Notes under the pieces: generated by a model
What the model was told of the DNA's origin: nothing
Seen by the model: the letters and a program-made list of their open reading frames with translations, nothing else
Databases searched by the model: none
Shown here: positions 1 to 10,777 of the stretch, piece after piece
How positions within the stretch are numbered: position 1 is the first letter of the stretch
Layout of the letters: every line of letters starts with the position of its first letter
Program-made: the position numbers and the translations under genes
Assembly (NCBI GenBank): GCA_036172665.1
Contig: CM069871.1
Span: 3,596,001-3,660,000, forward strand
Source: Prosopocoilus inquinatus
Taxonomy: Eukaryota > Arthropoda > Insecta > Coleoptera > Lucanidae
Direction: 5' to 3'
Length of the DNA stretch: 64,000 bases

Positions 1-29
1 AAGAACGGAATGACCAAGAATGTGACAGA

Positions 30-875
30 ATGAGGAGCAAACGCGTAAGACAGCAATCCAAAATAGTCGATGCGATTGAATTTGTAAGGAAGAGGAAAGG
101 CGATTGGAAAAGGAAAGGAGAATGGAAGAGGGAAGAGGAAAGGAGAAGTCGAGAAGGTGAAAGAATGAGGGGACATTGCGTAAGACAGCAATCCAAAATA
201 GACGCTGCGATTAAATTTGCAAGGAAGAGGAAAGGAGAATGGAAGAGGGAAGAGGAAAGAAGAAGTCGAAAAGGTGACAGAATGAGGAGCAAACGCGTAA
301 GACAGCAATCCAAAATAGACGATGTGATTAAATTTGTAAGGAAGAGGAAAGGCGATTGGAAAAGGAAAGGAGAATGGAAGAGGGAAGAGGAAAGGAGAAG
401 TCGAGAAGGTGAAAGAATGAGGGGACATTGCGTAAGACGCTGCGATTAAATTTGCAAGAAATAGGAAAGGAGAATGGAATAGGGAAGAGGAAACGAGAAG
501 TCGAGAAGGTGACAGAACGAGGAGCAAACGCGTAAGATAGCAATCTAAAATAGACGCTGCGATTAAATTTATAAGGAAGAGGAAAGGAAAATGGAAGAGG
601 GCAGAGGAAAGGAGAAGTCGAGAAGGTGACAGAATGCGGAGCAAACGTGAAAGACAGCAATCCAAAACAGACGATGAGATTAATTTTGTAAGGAAGAGGA
701 TAGACGAATGGGAAAAGAAAGGAGAATGGAAGAGGTAAGAAGAGAAGTCGCGATCATTAAATTTTGATCGTCACTGTCAATCAAAAGGTCAGTTTCGTAA
801 GGATGAGGAAAGGAGAATGGTACAGTGGCGAGTATTAAATTTTGATAGTCACTGTCCACTGAAAGGGCAGTTTTA
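30..875. repeat. GA-rich tandem array, unit about 115-135 bp
   Basis: The core 'gcgtaagacagcaatcc' recurs near 44, 177, 293, 528 and 646, each followed by a purine-rich block (aaggaagaggaaagg). One copy near 430 has an internal deletion. From about 750 to 875 the array degrades into two copies of 'attaaattttgat.gtcactgtc'. Open frames of 110-139 codons on both strands come from the low-complexity purine composition and show no protein family, so they are not called genes. The array may continue left of the window. Confidence 0.85.
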
Positions 876-963
876 ATTCCAAAAGTTACAACAAATGTTA
901 TCGTCTACCAAAAAAGGGTCGAAAATTTTTAAGAAATTACTCGCGGTACTCCAAATTAAGACG

Positions 964-1449
964 TCAATCTCCTTCCATCGCTTTAGCCCGAAAGTCCCTA
1001 GAGGCCCATGACTTGGTTATATATTGTCGCCACTTCTTTTTCTCTGCTGTTGGCTTTACCCAGTGCGGGATTCCCATCTCAAATCTTCTTCTACTGCCTG
1101 AAACTGTCCATGAAATTCGGGGTTCATCTTTGCCTTTTCTTCCAATCACTTCTCCAATCGTTCCCTTTACCACACGTCTCAACCATCTTAATGCTTGGCT
1201 TCTGATGATTTGGCTTATAAGGGCTTTCGTGTGTACAGGCATTTTAATTCGCAGTTTGTTCTTCTTCTCCACAGTCCTTCTTCTTTCTTCTCTTCGGATA
1301 TTCCTTTCAAAGCCTTTCTTATCCATATCTCTTTCTCTTTTTCTCTTACATTCAGTTTCCGTATTTTGCATCCATCTCACCGTGGGTCTAACGACTATCA
1401 TATCAATCTCCTTACTTACTTTTAGCAAAATACAAGTCAGGACAATCAA
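964..1449 (-). pseudogene. Decayed LINE ORF2 C-terminal fragment (RTE-like pattern)
   Basis: The 161-residue minus-strand frame contains LRWLRRVVK followed 50-60 residues later by GIPHW..., then KKWRQYI. This order resembles the conserved tail after the reverse transcriptase of many insect non-LTR retrotransposons (RLRWxGHVxRM ... DRxxWR). The usual GH pair and the DR before KKWRQ are degraded, and no RT motifs are present upstream. I infer a 5'-truncated, decayed insertion. A chance open frame remains possible. Confidence 0.4.
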
Positions 1450-2004
1450 TGACGATCAAAATGTGTTGCTCGCGACTGTACATGCAACCACGTAGGCCAC
1501 CGAGTAGGAACCAGCAGTCAAATCAAAATTGCAAAGAGGTAGAAATCGATAGGAATGAGACCACCCCATAGAACTTGAACAGTTGGGTTCAACTTCGACA
1601 GAATAAAGCTAACATATGACAAGAATGGATCGAAGCCTCGACAAAACAAACCCTTTCCCTTTTGGCATTAACCAATATGATTATTTTTAGTTTACCTCAC
1701 AACATCCTTTTCTTTTCCATCTTTCTTTATCTCTACTTGAAAACAGCCGGTGCTTGAAGAGAGGTGTCATTTCTAAGAAGGGTGCTTAAAACAATAGAAT
1801 CCCAAATCCTGCTTGAGACAATGGAATTCCCAAATAATTTTGTTGATGGTTAAATAAATTTGGTTGTCACGTCTTTGGTTATAATGATTATTGAAGGAGG
1901 ATCAACCAATCACAAATTGGTGAAAATTCTTTAAAGAAAAAGTGTTTCTTTTACGTTACATTTTTGACGACCTTGTTGGACTTTTGCAATTTCTTCCGAT
2001 TTTC
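1450..2004. other. Featureless AT-rich stretch
   Basis: I see no repeat, open frame with family signal, or RNA gene here. Confidence 0.5.
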
Positions 2005-2775
2005 TTTAACCTCATTCTGTTTGAGGTTTTAAATGGAAGACAATCTGTGGGAAGCTTTTTTCGGGAATCCAGAAGATTTCCATTGCGTTTGATTTTCAAC
2101 TCTTCGTCTCAAGACCCTCATAGCTTCGTCATCATTTTCGACTAATTTACTCCACTTATCTCTGATCTCCCTACGAGGCGAAAAAAAAACTTTCAAAGTT
2201 CTCCGTTTTCTTTCCGAATTCCTTCTTTCTTTCAGCCTCTTTGCTCTTTCAATCATTCAGTTCTTCATGGCTTGTTCCTTCATATTGCTTATCCTTTAGG
2301 ATTAAAAACTCACGCCCGAAGACGCAATGTGTTACAAACGAACAGAAATTGGGAAAATCGGAAAAGCTATCCCAATGGCTAAAAGTGGTAAGAACCCAGG
2401 ATGAGATGGTTTGGTACAAATTAATTTAAGGAGGTGAAGAAAACAGAAGACTCATGTCCCAATACGCAATGGGCTGCTATAAACGAATGGAATTCGAGGA
2501 AGGCGAAAAAGCTGTAGGCACGGCTAACAGTGGTGAGACCTCGGGATTGGGAATCGAAATAATAGCAACCATGGGGATAAATGCGAGACCTCAAGATAAG
2601 AAGGCTCGGGGAATGGAAGTAATAACAACCGTGGAGGTAAATGCAAGACCCCAGGATAAGATGGCTTGGGATTTTCTGTAACCTCATTCTGTTTGGGGTT
2701 TTATTTAGGTGGAAGGTAATTTTTTTTTTCAGAATCCATACGGTTTCCATTGCGTTTGATTTTCAATCGTTCGTC
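2005..2775. repeat. Diverged direct duplication with short internal repeats
   Basis: 'aacctcattctgtttgaggtttt' near 2010 and 'aacctcattctgtttggggtttt' near 2684 are each followed by 'ggaatcc..' and 'tttccattgcgtttgatt', so two diverged copies lie about 680 bp apart. Between them, 2380-2675 repeats 'ctaacagtggt.aga' and a ~66-bp unit ('aataa.a.caacc.tgg.g.taaatgc.agacc'). No coding signal was recognised. 2776-3400 holds nothing further that I can name. Confidence 0.6.
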
Positions 2776-3404
2776 AAAACACTTTCTTGTCTTTTGAAAG
2801 CATTTATTTTCAACCCTTCTATAGAAAGCAGTGCGCGTTCTGGGTATTTGGCATGGCATTTGACTTTGTCAAATATTTTTGAATTATAATTATGTTTCCC
2901 ATAACCTTTCCTATCTTATCGAATTCAACATTGTCCCATTTTTTTTAATGTTCGTTGGCGGGGTTGTACAATTTACTTCCGCTTTAAGACCCGATTTAAA
3001 TTCGTTTGGCCAAAATTTTATGGTTTTGGAAACAATTCGATGCTTATTTGGGCCTATGTGAATTGGGATAGGTTAAGTTGGATTGGATGGTCTTAAATGG
3101 ATCCCTTAGCAATTTGTTTTGGACTCGCACCGTGAGCCGTTTCCGTTGCATTTTCATGTTGGTTGAATTTTTTAAATGCATTTTTTTGGACGTGTAGCTT
3201 GGTTTTATCTTCGACTTCCCATTTCCCAAATGTTTTAGGTAGATTGTGGTTCACATAATTACATTCTTAATTAATTAATGACTACAAACTCGACTCTCCG
3301 ATCGAATTCATCAAAGTATTAATTTTCTGGTTTTCTTTTTATATTCTTTGCTTGGTTATATGATTTAGTTTCTCTTCACATATATTTTCTTCCAAGCACT
3401 CTTA

Positions 3405-4235
3405 CATTGTTTTGACCAAATCGTCCTGAAACCAATGTACCAGACTTGTCTGGGTCTCAAATACTCTTAAATTCTTTTAACCAAATCTTCTTGGGACCAA
3501 TTCGACTTTTCTGGGCCCCAAGTACTCACAAATTCTTTTGAGCAAATCGTCATGGAATCAGTGTGAGACTTGTCTGGGTCTGAAGTACTCTTAAATTCTT
3601 TTGAGCAAATCGTCGTGGAACCAATTCGATTTTTCTGGGCCCTAAGAACTCTTAAACTCTTTTGATCAAATCGTCATGGAACCAGTTTGGCTTGTCTGGG
3701 CCCCAAGTACTCTTAAATTCTTTTAAGCAAATTATTATGAAACCAGTTTGGCTTGTCTGAGTCTCAAGTACTCTTAAATTCTTTTGACCAAATCGTCGTG
3801 GAACCAATTCGGTTTTTCTGGGCCTCAAGAACTCTTAAATTCTTTTGAAAAAATCGTCATGGAACCAGTTTGGCTTTTCTGGGTACCAAGGACTCTTAAA
3901 TTCTTTTGATCAAATCGTCATAGAACCAGTTTGGCTTGTCTGGGCCCCAAGTACTCTTAAATTCTTTTGACCAAATCGTCATGGAACCAGTTCGGCTTGT
4001 TTGGGCTCCCAGTACTCTTAGATTCTTTTGAGCAAATCGTTATGGAACCAGTTTGGCTTGTCTGGTCCCGAAGTACTCTTAAATTATTTTAAGCAAATCG
4101 TCATGGAACTAGTTCGACTTTTCTGGGTCTCAAGTACTCTTAGATTCTTTTGAGCAAATCGTAATGGAACCAGTTGGTCTGTCTGGGCGCCAAATACTCT
4201 TAAATTAATTTGACCAAATCGTAATGGAACCCGTC
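3405..4235. repeat. 60-bp tandem repeat, about 14 copies
   Basis: Units of close to 60 bp read approximately 'agtactcttaaattcttttga' then 'caaatcgtcatggaacca' then 'tttggcttgtctgggcccca'. They are diverged by roughly 10-20% and show clear periodicity over about 830 bp. No conserved open frame exists across units. The regular length recalls a minisatellite. The repeat shows no repeat/spacer structure. Confidence 0.9.
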
Positions 4236-4380
4236 TGAGGCTACTTTGGGCCTAAGGAGGTTGGCATAGGACAACACGACGCTTTATATTCTTTTTATTT
4301 ATGCGCCCGGTATCTATTATTTGCGAGCGGCGTGCGTTATCGTACCGTACGTTTTGTTTCTCATGTTTAATATCCGTTTG

Positions 4381-4404
4381 TAAGCCTACGCGTGAGTACT
4401 CCCG
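4381..4404 (+). repeat. Single copy of the 'gacgcgtgagtactcccg' motif
   Basis: The sequence taagc-ctacgcgtgagtactcccg also occurs, as taagc.gacgcgtgagtactcccg, at 13153-13176 and 13488-13511 inside the exon-like array there. The long exact core shows a dispersed copy of that repeat family 9 kb away. The rest of 4405-6090 has only a CA microsatellite and no gene-like signal. Confidence 0.6.
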
Positions 4405-5630
4405 CGGACGCTTTTTTTTTTAATCCTGTGACTACCTTTGCTTATATTTGTTCAGCATTTTTTCTTAATAATACAGCTGTGTGAGCGGGTCTTGGAGTGT
4501 TGCGCCTTTTGTGATCATTTAGTTAGGGTTACACATAAATTGATGAATATTTCTACATTTTTTTTTTTTTTGATATGGTGCGAGAGCACAGCCAAAAAAT
4601 ACAGAAGAAGCGATGCAAAGCAGAAAAAGAAGACAGGAACAAAAGGTTTGTTCCATCAGAAGTTTTTGACTAGTTTGGAATAGTCAAAAATAGTTTATAG
4701 CCCGTGAAGGGCCCATTTTTGGGCGCTGACCTAGTTACGTAGTACGAAGAGTAAGTATAAATTGTATGTGTGACCGTGGAAACGCCTGAATTGTCCTAGT
4801 TTTAATAATAACCGATTTCATCCAGTGGCGTAACATCTTTGATGGTCTCGAGCTAGTCAAGCTTATCTCTGCTGATGGAACAAACCTTTTCTTTTTGATG
4901 CATGTGGGCCAAGGGGTGGTGGAAAAAATAAAGTGCTTGCGAAAAATATACTTAGTTAGCTTTATAATTTCGCTGCTTACAAAGTAGCAGAGAAAGGTAA
5001 AACGAAAAAAGAAAATCACGTAGGCAAGACACAAAGGTCAAAGTTAATTGTAAAAAATTAATATCCAAATCGCGTGTAACGCACGTGAAACACGCACATA
5101 CGCATTGCGTGATTTTTATAGCCCGAATAAGTGATTTTTCCAGTGAAAATTTATGGCCATTGTCTGCGTGTTTTTTTTTTTTCGCCGGCGTCCCTCATTA
5201 CCAAGTAATAAAACCGAGCGCAGAAAAATCGCCGCTCCTCAGGTATTATATCAATAATAAATTACAAGCACCAATTTACGCTGGAATGATTTTACAGGAA
5301 CTGCAAAAGCATTTTACGACGAGGCCTTGCGCGTATTTAGCATGCCGATTACTTGATTATATGCGAACTGTTACGATTCGTGCGTTTTCTTTCGCACAGA
5401 GCGTGTTGTTTTAAGGCTTAAGTGTATGATTGAAGCAAATGATGCATATCGCCATTTTCTTGCCCGGTACGTTATAATTAACAGGCTTTAACAGGCTATA
5501 ATTAACGTCCGTGATATTTTTGCCCTGCAACAAAAAAACGATTGCGTTTATGTGTGCGATTTTCTTTTCGTTAAATTAACACGTGCCTTTTTAATCTTGC
5601 CTTGCTCTCATAATATTGTTATTAACGTAG

Positions 5631-5654
5631 CACACACACACACACACACACACA
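5631..5654. repeat. (CA)12 microsatellite
   Basis: Uninterrupted CA dinucleotide run. Confidence 0.98.
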
Positions 5655-6483
5655 AGCGGCGAATGCAATTTCTTGCTTGCTATTTTAATTAAGAACAAAT
5701 GATAGCTTTTTATGTACACAAAATAATCAGCTGTAATAGATACATTTTTGCAAATAGAATTAAAAAAGAATGCTGCGATGTCCACCATAATCGTAAACCA
5801 ATGAAACTGTTTTATCTCTACTCGAACCGAGGGCTAAATAAATCAGTTTGAAACTAAGCCAATTTGTTCAGTTTCAGTTTTGTGCAACGCACGGACTGAA
5901 GTCGAAAAGAAATCAGTCCGTAACAGACCAATTAGAGTTCAGTTTTGTAACTAATCGGATTGTACTTTTTACCACCCCGTCCAAATTGAAACGGTTTCGA
6001 TGGGGGTAGGGGCGGCGGAGGGTGGTAAGCAAGGCATGAGAACGCCGATGTAAGGGGGCGCCAAATTACTTTAATTAAAAGACGATTAACGGGCAGCTCG
6101 GATAATCTCAAGGTCAACCAAACTCGATCCAACAACTGAACTCAACTTTATTTAATCTAAAAAAAATTCAAAAAATTAAAAAATTAAAAGCAACTATAAA
6201 CGAATTAAGAACAACTATAAAAGAATTAGAAACAACTATAAAATAATTAAAAAATAAAATAAAAATAAAATTTTATGTCCATCCAATTTAACTCAACCTA
6301 ACTCCTTTCAACCCAAGTAAAAACAAGAAATATTAAAATCAAGTAAACTCAACTTATGTGTATTCAAAAAATTAATTAATTAAATTAATTTTAATTAATT
6401 ATAATTAATTATAATTATATATTATAATTATATATTATAATTAATTAAAAGTAAAAATTGTAAAAAAATTAAAAAAACGATTA

Positions 6484-6612
6484 GGGCCCGATCTGACCAC
6501 CTCCTAATAAATTTAACCATCGGTTAATATCCTAGGAAACTATTGTTGGCATAATGGTTTCCAGCGATATTAAGCGACGGTTAAATTTATCAGGAGGTGG
6601 TAAGATAGGGCC
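6484..6612. mobile_element. MITE with long inverted repeats, TA target duplication
   Basis: The left arm begins GGGCCCGATCTGACCACC and the right arm, reversed, GGCCCTATCTTACCACC. Homology continues through 'tcctaataaatttaacc', giving arms of about 45 bp in a 129-bp element. It interrupts the host array motif 'acgattaaagcg'. The flanks read 'acgatta' and 'taaagcg', so the empty site implies a 2-bp TA duplication. A diverged relative lies at 45861-45998. Confidence 0.8.
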
Positions 6613-8222
6613 TAAAGCGAAGTTAGATCATTGTTAAGGTCAATCAAAGTCGACCCAACTGAACTCGATTCCATTCAGCCCAAGCAAAAAAATACAAAAT
6701 CAGAAAACGGTAAAAAAAGTTGAAGTAAAAATGAAATGGAAAAAAAATCGATGTTAACCCAACCCAATTGCACCTAACCTAACTAAACTTAACCTATTCA
6801 ATTGAAGCGAGACTTTAAAATGCAAAAAAAATGAAAAATAAAAATATCAAAAAAAATTAAAAACGATTTAAAAAAATAAAAATAAAAATAAAATTTTATG
6901 TCCACCCAATTTAACTCGACCTAACTCCTTTCAATCCAATTAAAAAAAAAGAAATATTAAAATCAAGTAAACTCAACTTATGTGTATTCAAAAAATTAAA
7001 AGTAAAAATTGTAAAAAAATTAAAAAAAAAACGATTAAAGCGAAGGTCGATCATTGTTAAGGTCAACCAAAGTCGACTCAACTGAACTCAATTCCATTCA
7101 TCCCAAGCAAAAAAATTAAAAATCAGAAAACAATTAAAAAAGTTGAAGTAAAAATTAAATGGGAAAAAAATTCGATATCAACCAAACCCAACTGCATTCA
7201 ACCTAAGTCAACTTAATTGTATTCAATTAAATTTAATATTAGAACAAAATTAAAAGTAAAAAATTGAAAAAAAAATACGATTAAAGCGAAGTTCTACTAT
7301 TATTAACAATAACTGAACTCGATTCTATTCAAGCAAAAAAAAAAAATTAAAATCAAAAAACAATAAAAATTTTGAAATAAAGAATGAAATCAGGGGAAGA
7401 ATTTCAAGGTCAATCCAACCCAATTGTACTCAACCCAACTCCATTCAACCCTAATAAAAGCTCAACGAATCTCAAGGTCAACTGAAATAGAGTGCAATAT
7501 ATTCTATTCTGCACAAGTCAAAATTAAAAAAAAGTAATTTTTTTTAATTTGTACATGAATAACAGTCAAGCTCAACAAATCTCAAGGTCAATCCAACTAA
7601 AGTGAACTCACTTTTATTGTATTCAATTGAAATAAAACATTTAAAATTAAAAAAAATTAGAAGTAACAAATTTAAAAAAAAGCGATTAAAGCGAAGTTCG
7701 ACTATTCTATTCAAGCCAAGCAAACAAATTAAAAATTACAAAATAATTAAAAAAAATTGAAAATGGGAAGCATTTCAAGGTCATTATATTGCACTCCATT
7801 CTGCACAAGTCAAAAATTAAAAAAAAAATATTAAAATTTAAAAAATTTAAAAAATAAACTTGGATAAGACAGGGTCAATCCGACTCAAGTGAACTCAATT
7901 GTATTCAATTGAAATAAAACATTTAAAATTAAGAAAAAATGAAAAGTAAAAAATTAAAAGAAAAAAATGATGAAAAGGAAGTTCTACAACCAAACTCGAG
8001 CCAACAACTCAACTCGATTCTATTCAACCCAAGCAAAAAATAAAAATAAAAATCAAAAAACACTAAAAAAAAAATTGAAGTAAAAAATGAAGTGAAGGAA
8101 AAATTTTCATGTCAACCCAATCCAATTGCACTCAAACTAACTTCATCATTCAACTCTAGTAAAATTTTTAAAACAATTTAAAGTGAATCTCAACACATCC
8201 CCAGGTCAACTGAACTCACCCA

Positions 8223-8241
8223 ATTATTATTATTATTATTA
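8223..8241. repeat. (ATT)n microsatellite
   Basis: Six ATT-type repeats within the AT-rich array. Confidence 0.9.
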
Positions 8242-9039
8242 TATTGCACTCCATTCTACATAAGTGAAAAATTAAGAAGAAATGTTTAAAAGTAAAAAAA
8301 TATTAAAATTCGTATCTGCATGGATAACAAGTCGGACTCAACAAATCTCAAGGTCAATTCAATTCAAGTGAACTCAACTATATTAAATTAAAGTCAAACA
8401 TTTAAAATTAAAACAAATTAAAAGTACAAAATTAAAAAAAAAAACGATTAAAGCTAACTTCGACTAAAGTTAAGGTCAACCAAACTCGAGGCAATAATTG
8501 AACTTGATTCTACTCAACACAAGCACAAAAATAAAAAAACAGAAAAACAATAAAGGGATTGATTAAAGTAAAAAATAAAATGATGAAAAAATTTTAATAT
8601 CAATCCAATCCGATTGCACTCAAACTAACTTCAATTCTAGTAAAAAAAATTGAAACAAATTAAAGTGAATCTCAACTGAACTCACCCAACTTATTATATT
8701 ATTTTGCACTCCATTCTACACAAGTCAGAAATTAAAAAAAGAATTAAAAGTAAAAAAAAAAAATTGTGCATGGATGACAGTCGAGCTCAAAAAATCTCAA
8801 GGTCAACGTAATCTAACCTAGCAAAACCACACCCAAACTTACTTTTTCTGTACTTTATAATTATCACTGACAAAGCGAATTCTAGATTTCGCTCGGCTGG
8901 GTAAGGGATCAAAGAAATTAAGAATAAGAGAATAAGAACTCGGGAATAAGATAGGTTGAGAAAAAAAAGAACGATGTGGACGGCCTTGATCTGCCTACTC
9001 CGCTCCATAAGTGATCCCGAAAGATCTGAGAACGAGTGC

Positions 9040-9330
9040 AGGCACTTTTATACAGCCGATCCAAGGGGTTCCTCTTCTCTTCCTGAAACCTTTGACAATC
9101 CCCTGGTTATTGCTCGTTGAGCCCTTTTATTCAGCTGATCCAGAGGATTCCTCGGAACTGGCCTGGTGGAAGGACCACCTCTGACGTCGAGAGCCGCTTC
9201 TGACGTCATAATCTCCTCGCGTAGGTAGCAACTTCTTTTAACATAGATATTTGATTGCCTCTCGCTCTCTTCCTGAAACCGTTGGTATTCCCCTGGTTAT
9301 TGTTCGTCGAGAGCTTTTAGCTTAACCAAG
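9040..9330. repeat. Short direct duplication
   Basis: 'cttcctgaaacc.ttg' plus 'tcccctggttattg.tcgt' occurs near 9077 and again near 9268. 'agc.gatcca.(a/g)gg.ttcctc' occurs near 9053 and 9137. These are partial duplications about 190 and 85 bp apart, with no coding signal. Confidence 0.6.
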
Positions 9331-9635
9331 GTCTTACATTTGGTCAAGCAGTGGTGGTAACCCTCAACCATTAAGATCTAATTTTTTAGGAGTAGATTTC
9401 GTCGTGTGATCCTTTTTTGTTATTCTTCTTGTCTCCAAATTTTCCATTCTGGAGTCCAATCCAATTTTCTGGACGATTTTGACGATTGTTTCTTCATCCT
9501 AGAGGAGTTCTTGGGTTTATCACCGATACAAAAGAAACCCTTTTTAAAAAAAAAAAAAAATATGTCTTGCTGCCTTGCACAATTGAATTGTTTAAATTTG
9601 AAGAGAGTATCTTCAATGCAGTAGCTGTAACAGAA

Positions 9636-9640
<5 letters not shown>

Positions 9641-9666
<26 letters not shown>

Positions 9667-9670
9667 CTTT
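9641..9670. repeat. (TTTC)n microsatellite
   Basis: About seven CTTT repeats. Confidence 0.97.
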
Positions 9671-9846
9671 GTTTATGCAAAAACATTACCTTCCAGACGT
9701 GGTTCTCGTGCGATTGCCGTTATTTATTGCTTCGCCTACGAATGTCATCGTAATTTAGAATCGACCCAACTAATCGGATCGATATGTGCGCTCGGATAAT
9801 AACTGGGGCGCTTGCATAATTAAGAACGAATCCGGGGAGGGAAAAA

Positions 9847-9942
9847 ATGGCGAGGATAAAGCCGGAAAAAGTCCGTTCGCTGAAAACCCGGCTCGTGACT
9901 CTTCGCAATGAAGGCGGCCCCGTCTCACGAGCTCTAATTTAG
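9847..9942 (+). CDS. Possible 31-residue small ORF
   Basis: ATG in a fair context (gaaaaaATGG) opens a 31-codon frame, starting MARIKPEKVRSLKTRL and ending in TAG. It sits in a GC-richer island (about 9780-9960) within AT-rich DNA. The peptide would be strongly basic. No family is recognised and no splice sites were assigned. Chance occurrence or a conserved non-coding island is equally possible. Confidence 0.15.
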   Translation: MARIKPEKVRSLKTRLVTLRNEGGPVSRALI

Positions 9943-9959
9943 AGCTGCATGGTACGAAT

Positions 9960-10777
9960 GCGGTGAAATACGATCATTCTGCACGCTGGCTTGCACTCAC
10001 ATCTTGCGATAGAATACAAAACCTAACCTAAGAGACTCGCGGTGTGCAATTTGGTTCTTCTAATGGGGAGAGAGAGGAAAAAAAAAAACGAATCCGAAAC
10101 GAATTCTGCTTTTAATAATGCCTCTACAAACGAAACGAATGCAATAACGACTTATCTATCCATTGATGTTGGAATTTTGTAACAGAAACGTAGGAATCAA
10201 GTGTGAGGATCAATTATTCGTCAACTGAAAATTAAATGTTACCAATAGAATTTGGTGTAGCTTTCGGAAAACATCAATCAAGGAAAATCAAATTAATGAA
10301 TCTGTTGGTTGGACATCGTGAACCTGAAGAGATAAAGAGAAGAAAGAAAAGATACTCCTACTAGAAGTTTGTTTCGTTCTTTCTTTATAATTGGGAAAAG
10401 GAAAGTGACTAAGATCAAGATCAGCAAAATAAAGGTGGCATTTATTCAATCAATTTATTTATTATGGGCACCAACAAAGAAGTTGTTACGTTAAATTTCA
10501 CTTCCGCGCTTTTGAGTTTCAGACGTTTAGATGTCGCCTGTCGTACCTTTTTTTAGCGGCTAATGTGTCGCATTGCGGTGTCTGGTAGGAGGAACACAGG
10601 TGGGCACGCGCTCGGCATGGACGAAGTCAAAAAATCTTCGCTAACGACTTGGGTGTGACCGTTTCAGAACGTTTTGCTACGAATTTTCTGTGAGTCGGCC
10701 CGCCGTTACTTTTCTCCAAGATGTAAGCGGGGATCGCTTTCTGCTGATTTAACACAGATTTTGATGTCTCTTCTGTG
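9960..10777. other. Unannotated stretch upstream of the exon-like array
   Basis: No repeats or gene families are recognised. 10490-10777 is GC-richer than its surroundings and runs directly into the first GTAAGT of the array, so it could contain a promoter or leader for a transcript crossing the array. That is inference only. Confidence 0.3.

Larger units (their letters stand above)
6100..8830. repeat. AT-rich irregular array containing TCAAGGTCA
   Basis: A loose unit repeats at about 240-480 bp spacing: 'acgattaaagcgaagtt' (about 6612, 7034, 7277, 7681, 8447), then '(c/t)tcaaggtcaa', 'caactgaactc(a/g)att', 'attcaacccaagc', and long A/T filler. The filler (poly-A, aaaattaaaa) is low complexity. 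No coding potential is seen. Related blocks occur at 16885-17460 and, inverted, at 17500-18690 and 61290-62985. Confidence 0.85.

Noticed and set aside
30..660. Long open frames on both strands (139 and 110 codons)
   Set aside because: They arise from purine-rich tandem units; the repeated Arg/Lys/Glu composition on one strand and Ser/Phe/Leu/Pro on the other is a composition artefact.
3405..4235. CRISPR-like regular array
   Set aside because: The whole 60-bp unit is repeated with similar divergence throughout, with no constant repeat alternating with unique spacers, and the genome is eukaryotic.
10021..10032. Telomere-like CCTAA repeats
   Set aside because: Only two consecutive units; no telomeric array.
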